From Bdellovibrionales bacterium GWA2_49_15 (GTDB lineage Bacteria; Bdellovibrionota; Bacteriovoracia; Bacteriovoracales; Bacteriovoracaceae): 64,000 bases of DNA. A program made the translations under genes and the position numbers. A model generated the notes under the pieces. That model was given only the letters and a program-made list of their open reading frames with translations. It was not told the origin of the DNA and searched no databases. Below, piece by piece: positions 61,926-64,000 of the stretch. Where the stretch lies: positions 21,072 through 85,071 of the forward strand of contig MEPP01000027.1 in assembly GCA_001769855.1 (NCBI GenBank), given 5' to 3'. Positions within the stretch are counted from its first letter, which is position 1. Each line of letters opens with the position of its first letter.

Positions 61926-63089
61926 GTGGTGAAGTGTTTCCGCTTTTCTCTTATTTTAGGGCTTCTCTTGTGTAGCTCTGCCAGCTGGAGTGGAGGGGGC
62001 AAACGTGCGCCGGAGTTAAAGCATCCCAGGCCCAGTGATAAACATCTGACGCCGCTCACTCAAAAGTTATTTGAGATGCTGGCCCAGCTCAAAGGGCGAG
62101 GTGTTCTTTTTGGACATCAGGACGTCATGCGCACCGGCCATACTCGCGCTGACATTGCCTATGAATCCGATGTCCAGCAGGTTTCAGGCAAATGGCCGGC
62201 GATGATGGGTCTGGATTTTCGTGAGCCCATCACCTGGCCCCAGGTCTTTTGGGAATCCTATAAAAATATGATCCAGCACTATGATGCCCTAGGTGGCGTG
62301 GTAACTCTGGCGTGGCATATGCATAATCCGGTCACCATGGAAGATCAGTATGATAAAACTCCTGCGGTTCGGGCCATCCTTCCCGGGGGAAGCAAGCATG
62401 CCCTTTATCTGACGTGGCTTGATACACTCGCGCGTTTTCTGCTGGATCTGAAAGATGGGCAAGGGCGTCAGATTCCTATTTTATTTCGCCCCTTTCATGA
62501 GCACAACGGCGACTGGTTCTGGTGGTCGATGACTGATCGAAAATGTGAAATGCTGTGTTTTATCCCCCTGATTCGAGACCACTATCTCTCCAAGGCCGAT
62601 GACGATTTTGTGAAGTTATTTCGCTTTACCGTCAACTATCTAAGACGCGTGCGCAATGTGCATAACATTCTGATCGTCTATTCCCCGGGCCTGCATCGCG
62701 AGGGCAAGGATTATCTCTGGCGCTATCCGGGTGATGATTACGTGGATGTCATGGGATTCGATCGCTATGAGCCCTCAGTCGCCACGATCCTACCTTCCAT
62801 CCATAGAACCGTGGAAGAGGCCCAGCGTAGGGGGAAAATTGCGGCGCTGACTGAAACCGGTTCAGAAGGGATTCCAAGTGCCAATTATTGGACTGAGGAT
62901 TTTCTCAGGCCCATAAAAAATGATCCCGTGGCACGCCTGATCAGCTATGTCATGGTTTGGCGTAATAGTGGAACACAGCCCGAGCATTATTATGCTCCTT
63001 TTCCGGGGCATCCTTCGGTGCCGAGCTTTCTTGAGATGGAGCGGGATCCCTATTCACTTTTTGCAGGGGAATTGCCCAAACATGATTAA
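61926..63089 (+). CDS. Secreted GH26 beta-mannanase-like glycoside hydrolase
   Basis: A signal peptide starts at GTG 61926 (VKCFRFSLILGLLLCSSASW). The family GH26 landmarks are visible: GVLFGHQDVMRTG, the acid/base region RPFHEHNGDWFWW (Glu192), and the nucleophile region ALTETGSEG (Glu310), together with YPGDDYVDVMGFDRYE. The 387-residue length fits a single catalytic domain. The expected reaction is hydrolysis of beta-1,4-mannan or related glucan. It is followed with 8 bp overlap by a glycerophosphodiesterase gene. The gain of a secreted mannanase fits external polymer use. Confidence 0.88.
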   Translation: MVKCFRFSLILGLLLCSSASWSGGGKRAPELKHPRPSDKHLTPLTQKLFEMLAQLKGRGVLFGHQDVMRTGHTRADIAYESDVQQVSGKWPAMMGLDFREPITWPQVFWESYKNMIQHYDALGGVVTLAWHMHNPVTMEDQYDKTPAVRAILPGGSKHALYLTWLDTLARFLLDLKDGQGRQIPILFRPFHEHNGDWFWWSMTDRKCEMLCFIPLIRDHYLSKADDDFVKLFRFTVNYLRRVRNVHNILIVYSPGLHREGKDYLWRYPGDDYVDVMGFDRYEPSVATILPSIHRTVEEAQRRGKIAALTETGSEGIPSANYWTEDFLRPIKNDPVARLISYVMVWRNSGTQPEHYYAPFPGHPSVPSFLEMERDPYSLFAGELPKHD

Positions 63090-64000
63090 CTGGCCATTTT
63101 TAAGATATTGTCTTGTCCGCTTTGTACCCGCCTGTTTTGCACTTTGGGCCATGCTCTTCATGCTGCTTTTTTCCTCAGACAAGAAAGTGAGGATGCCGGC
63201 CGACTCCGGCCAGACTTGTACTCCCCAGGGGGCAGGATGTCCGTTTCTCATCATAGGACACCGGGGCGCCCCATATATTGTGGCCGAAAATACTTTAGGG
63301 TCTTTTGAAGAGGCCCTCAAACGGGGTGCCAACGCCATCGAGATGGATATTTCTTTAACGAAAGATCACCATGTGGCGATCATGCATGACAATAGTCCTG
63401 ATAATTTCTTGGCCCTCCTGCGACAGACCGGCGCGGAAAACCTTCCTTACGTGCCATACACTCCTGATATTGGAGATTCCATGCGCCGTCCGGTGGATCA
63501 ATTGACCTTGGCCGAGCTTCGCCAATATTACGGTTATTCTCCCTCCGCCGGTCCGGTCCTCGATATTTTTGCCAGTGGAACCTTGGATCGAACCGCCGTC
63601 ATTCCCACCTTTGAAGATTTCGTGAAGTGGGCCCGGGGGCGCTCGGGACTTAAGGCCATCATTCTTGATGTGAAATTGGAAAATCATCAAGAAAAGCAGG
63701 CGGTCATTCTGGCCCGGGAGATTATCAAACATGCTCGCGGGTCCGAGTTTAATATTTATTTTTCCACTCCCAAACCACTTATCTTCCGCGCCTTCCGCCA
63801 CTGGCCGAGGCTCGAACGCCATTTTCAGCAGATCGGTCCCGTTTTGATGGATTTTGAAAGTGATGGTGGTGTGGCGGTTTTGAAAAGTGGGGAGACCACG
63901 GGACTTTTAACCGGCAAGACCCTTTTGCGTCCATGGCAAAATTATCTGAACGATTTGACCGAAATTATATCCTATCGCAAAGTGCGGCGGGACCTGTATC
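63082..64000 (+). CDS. Glycerophosphodiester phosphodiesterase-like protein (3' partial)
   Basis: The frame from ATG 63082 stays open to the window end, so the C-terminus is missing; at least 306 residues are present. It has an N-terminal hydrophobic segment (about 9-30, signal or anchor). IIGHRGAPYIVAENTLGSF and AIEMDISLTKDHHVAIMHD then carry the catalytic His, Glu, Asp and His of the GDPD family. It hydrolyses glycerophosphodiesters to glycerol-3-phosphate and alcohol. It overlaps the mannanase stop by 8 bp, so the two are co-expressed. Confidence 0.9.
   Translation, partial: MINWPFLRYCLVRFVPACFALWAMLFMLLFSSDKKVRMPADSGQTCTPQGAGCPFLIIGHRGAPYIVAENTLGSFEEALKRGANAIEMDISLTKDHHVAIMHDNSPDNFLALLRQTGAENLPYVPYTPDIGDSMRRPVDQLTLAELRQYYGYSPSAGPVLDIFASGTLDRTAVIPTFEDFVKWARGRSGLKAIILDVKLENHQEKQAVILAREIIKHARGSEFNIYFSTPKPLIFRAFRHWPRLERHFQQIGPVLMDFESDGGVAVLKSGETTGLLTGKTLLRPWQNYLNDLTEIISYRKVRRDLY

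Overview
The window is about 64 kb of gene-dense bacterial chromosome. Most intergenic gaps are under 200 bp, many genes overlap by 4 to 34 bp, and no phage, IS element or CRISPR array was seen. Several features suggest a Bdellovibrionota-type (Bdellovibrio/Bacteriovorax-like) or other former deltaproteobacterial chromosome. These are a TIGR02147-like regulator, a CarF/TMEM189-type desaturase, many secreted proteins of unknown family, an active-looking HD-GYP protein, a lone fliN, and a tmk-holB-PSP1 cluster. This placement is inference, because no ribosomal RNA is present.

Region 1 (1-12.7 kb) is the most unusual. It holds the C-terminal part of an exported multicopper oxidase with fibronectin-III tail, a divergent glutamyl-tRNA reductase (haem biosynthesis) and a membrane-anchored protein of unknown function. 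A membrane-tethered ferredoxin/FAD oxidoreductase comes next. After it are two giant multihaem c-type cytochromes facing each other with only 2 bp between them (37 and 30 CXXCH motifs), then a predicted outer-membrane beta-barrel translationally coupled to the 30-haem cytochrome. Divergent from the barrel is an integral membrane protein with two His pairs spaced 14 residues apart, as in dihaem cytochrome b. Together these could move electrons from cytoplasmic donors or quinol through the inner membrane, periplasm and outer membrane. I read it as a candidate extracellular electron-transfer conduit unlike the classic MtrCAB set.

Region 2 (12.7-25 kb) has a CarF-like desaturase coupled to a small HAMP protein, an alpha/beta hydrolase, and several secreted proteins. 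Among the latter is a divergent pair of DUF4360-like proteins sharing two CCACGTGG boxes. A TIGR02147-like regulator is coupled to a small secreted protein. Next come ung, a lone fliN and a large hybrid histidine kinase.

Region 3 (23.6-31.2 kb, minus strand) is an information-processing operon: a GYF_2-like membrane protein, tmk, holB, a PSP1/RicT-like gene, sbcD and a short sbcC without a visible zinc hook. Region 4 (31.3-41.7 kb) has two outer-membrane beta-barrels, a Kdo-transferase-like gene with a coupled Rossmann-like protein, a Flp-like pilin, a thiolase/FadJ beta-oxidation pair and a LolC/E-like permease.

Region 5 (41.7-53.7 kb) holds a secreted protein, tex, a 1239-residue exported coiled-coil protein with a GxxxG array, a subtilase-like protein, a Cys-rich pseudopilin, a methyltransferase, a TerB-like protein, a glucosidase-like hydrolase and a tRNA with anticodon CAT. 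Region 6 (53.8-64 kb) has tilS, ftsH, folP, a flippase-like membrane protein, a radical SAM/SPASM enzyme overlapping an HD-GYP phosphodiesterase, a GH26 mannanase-like enzyme and the start of a glycerophosphodiesterase cut by the window edge.
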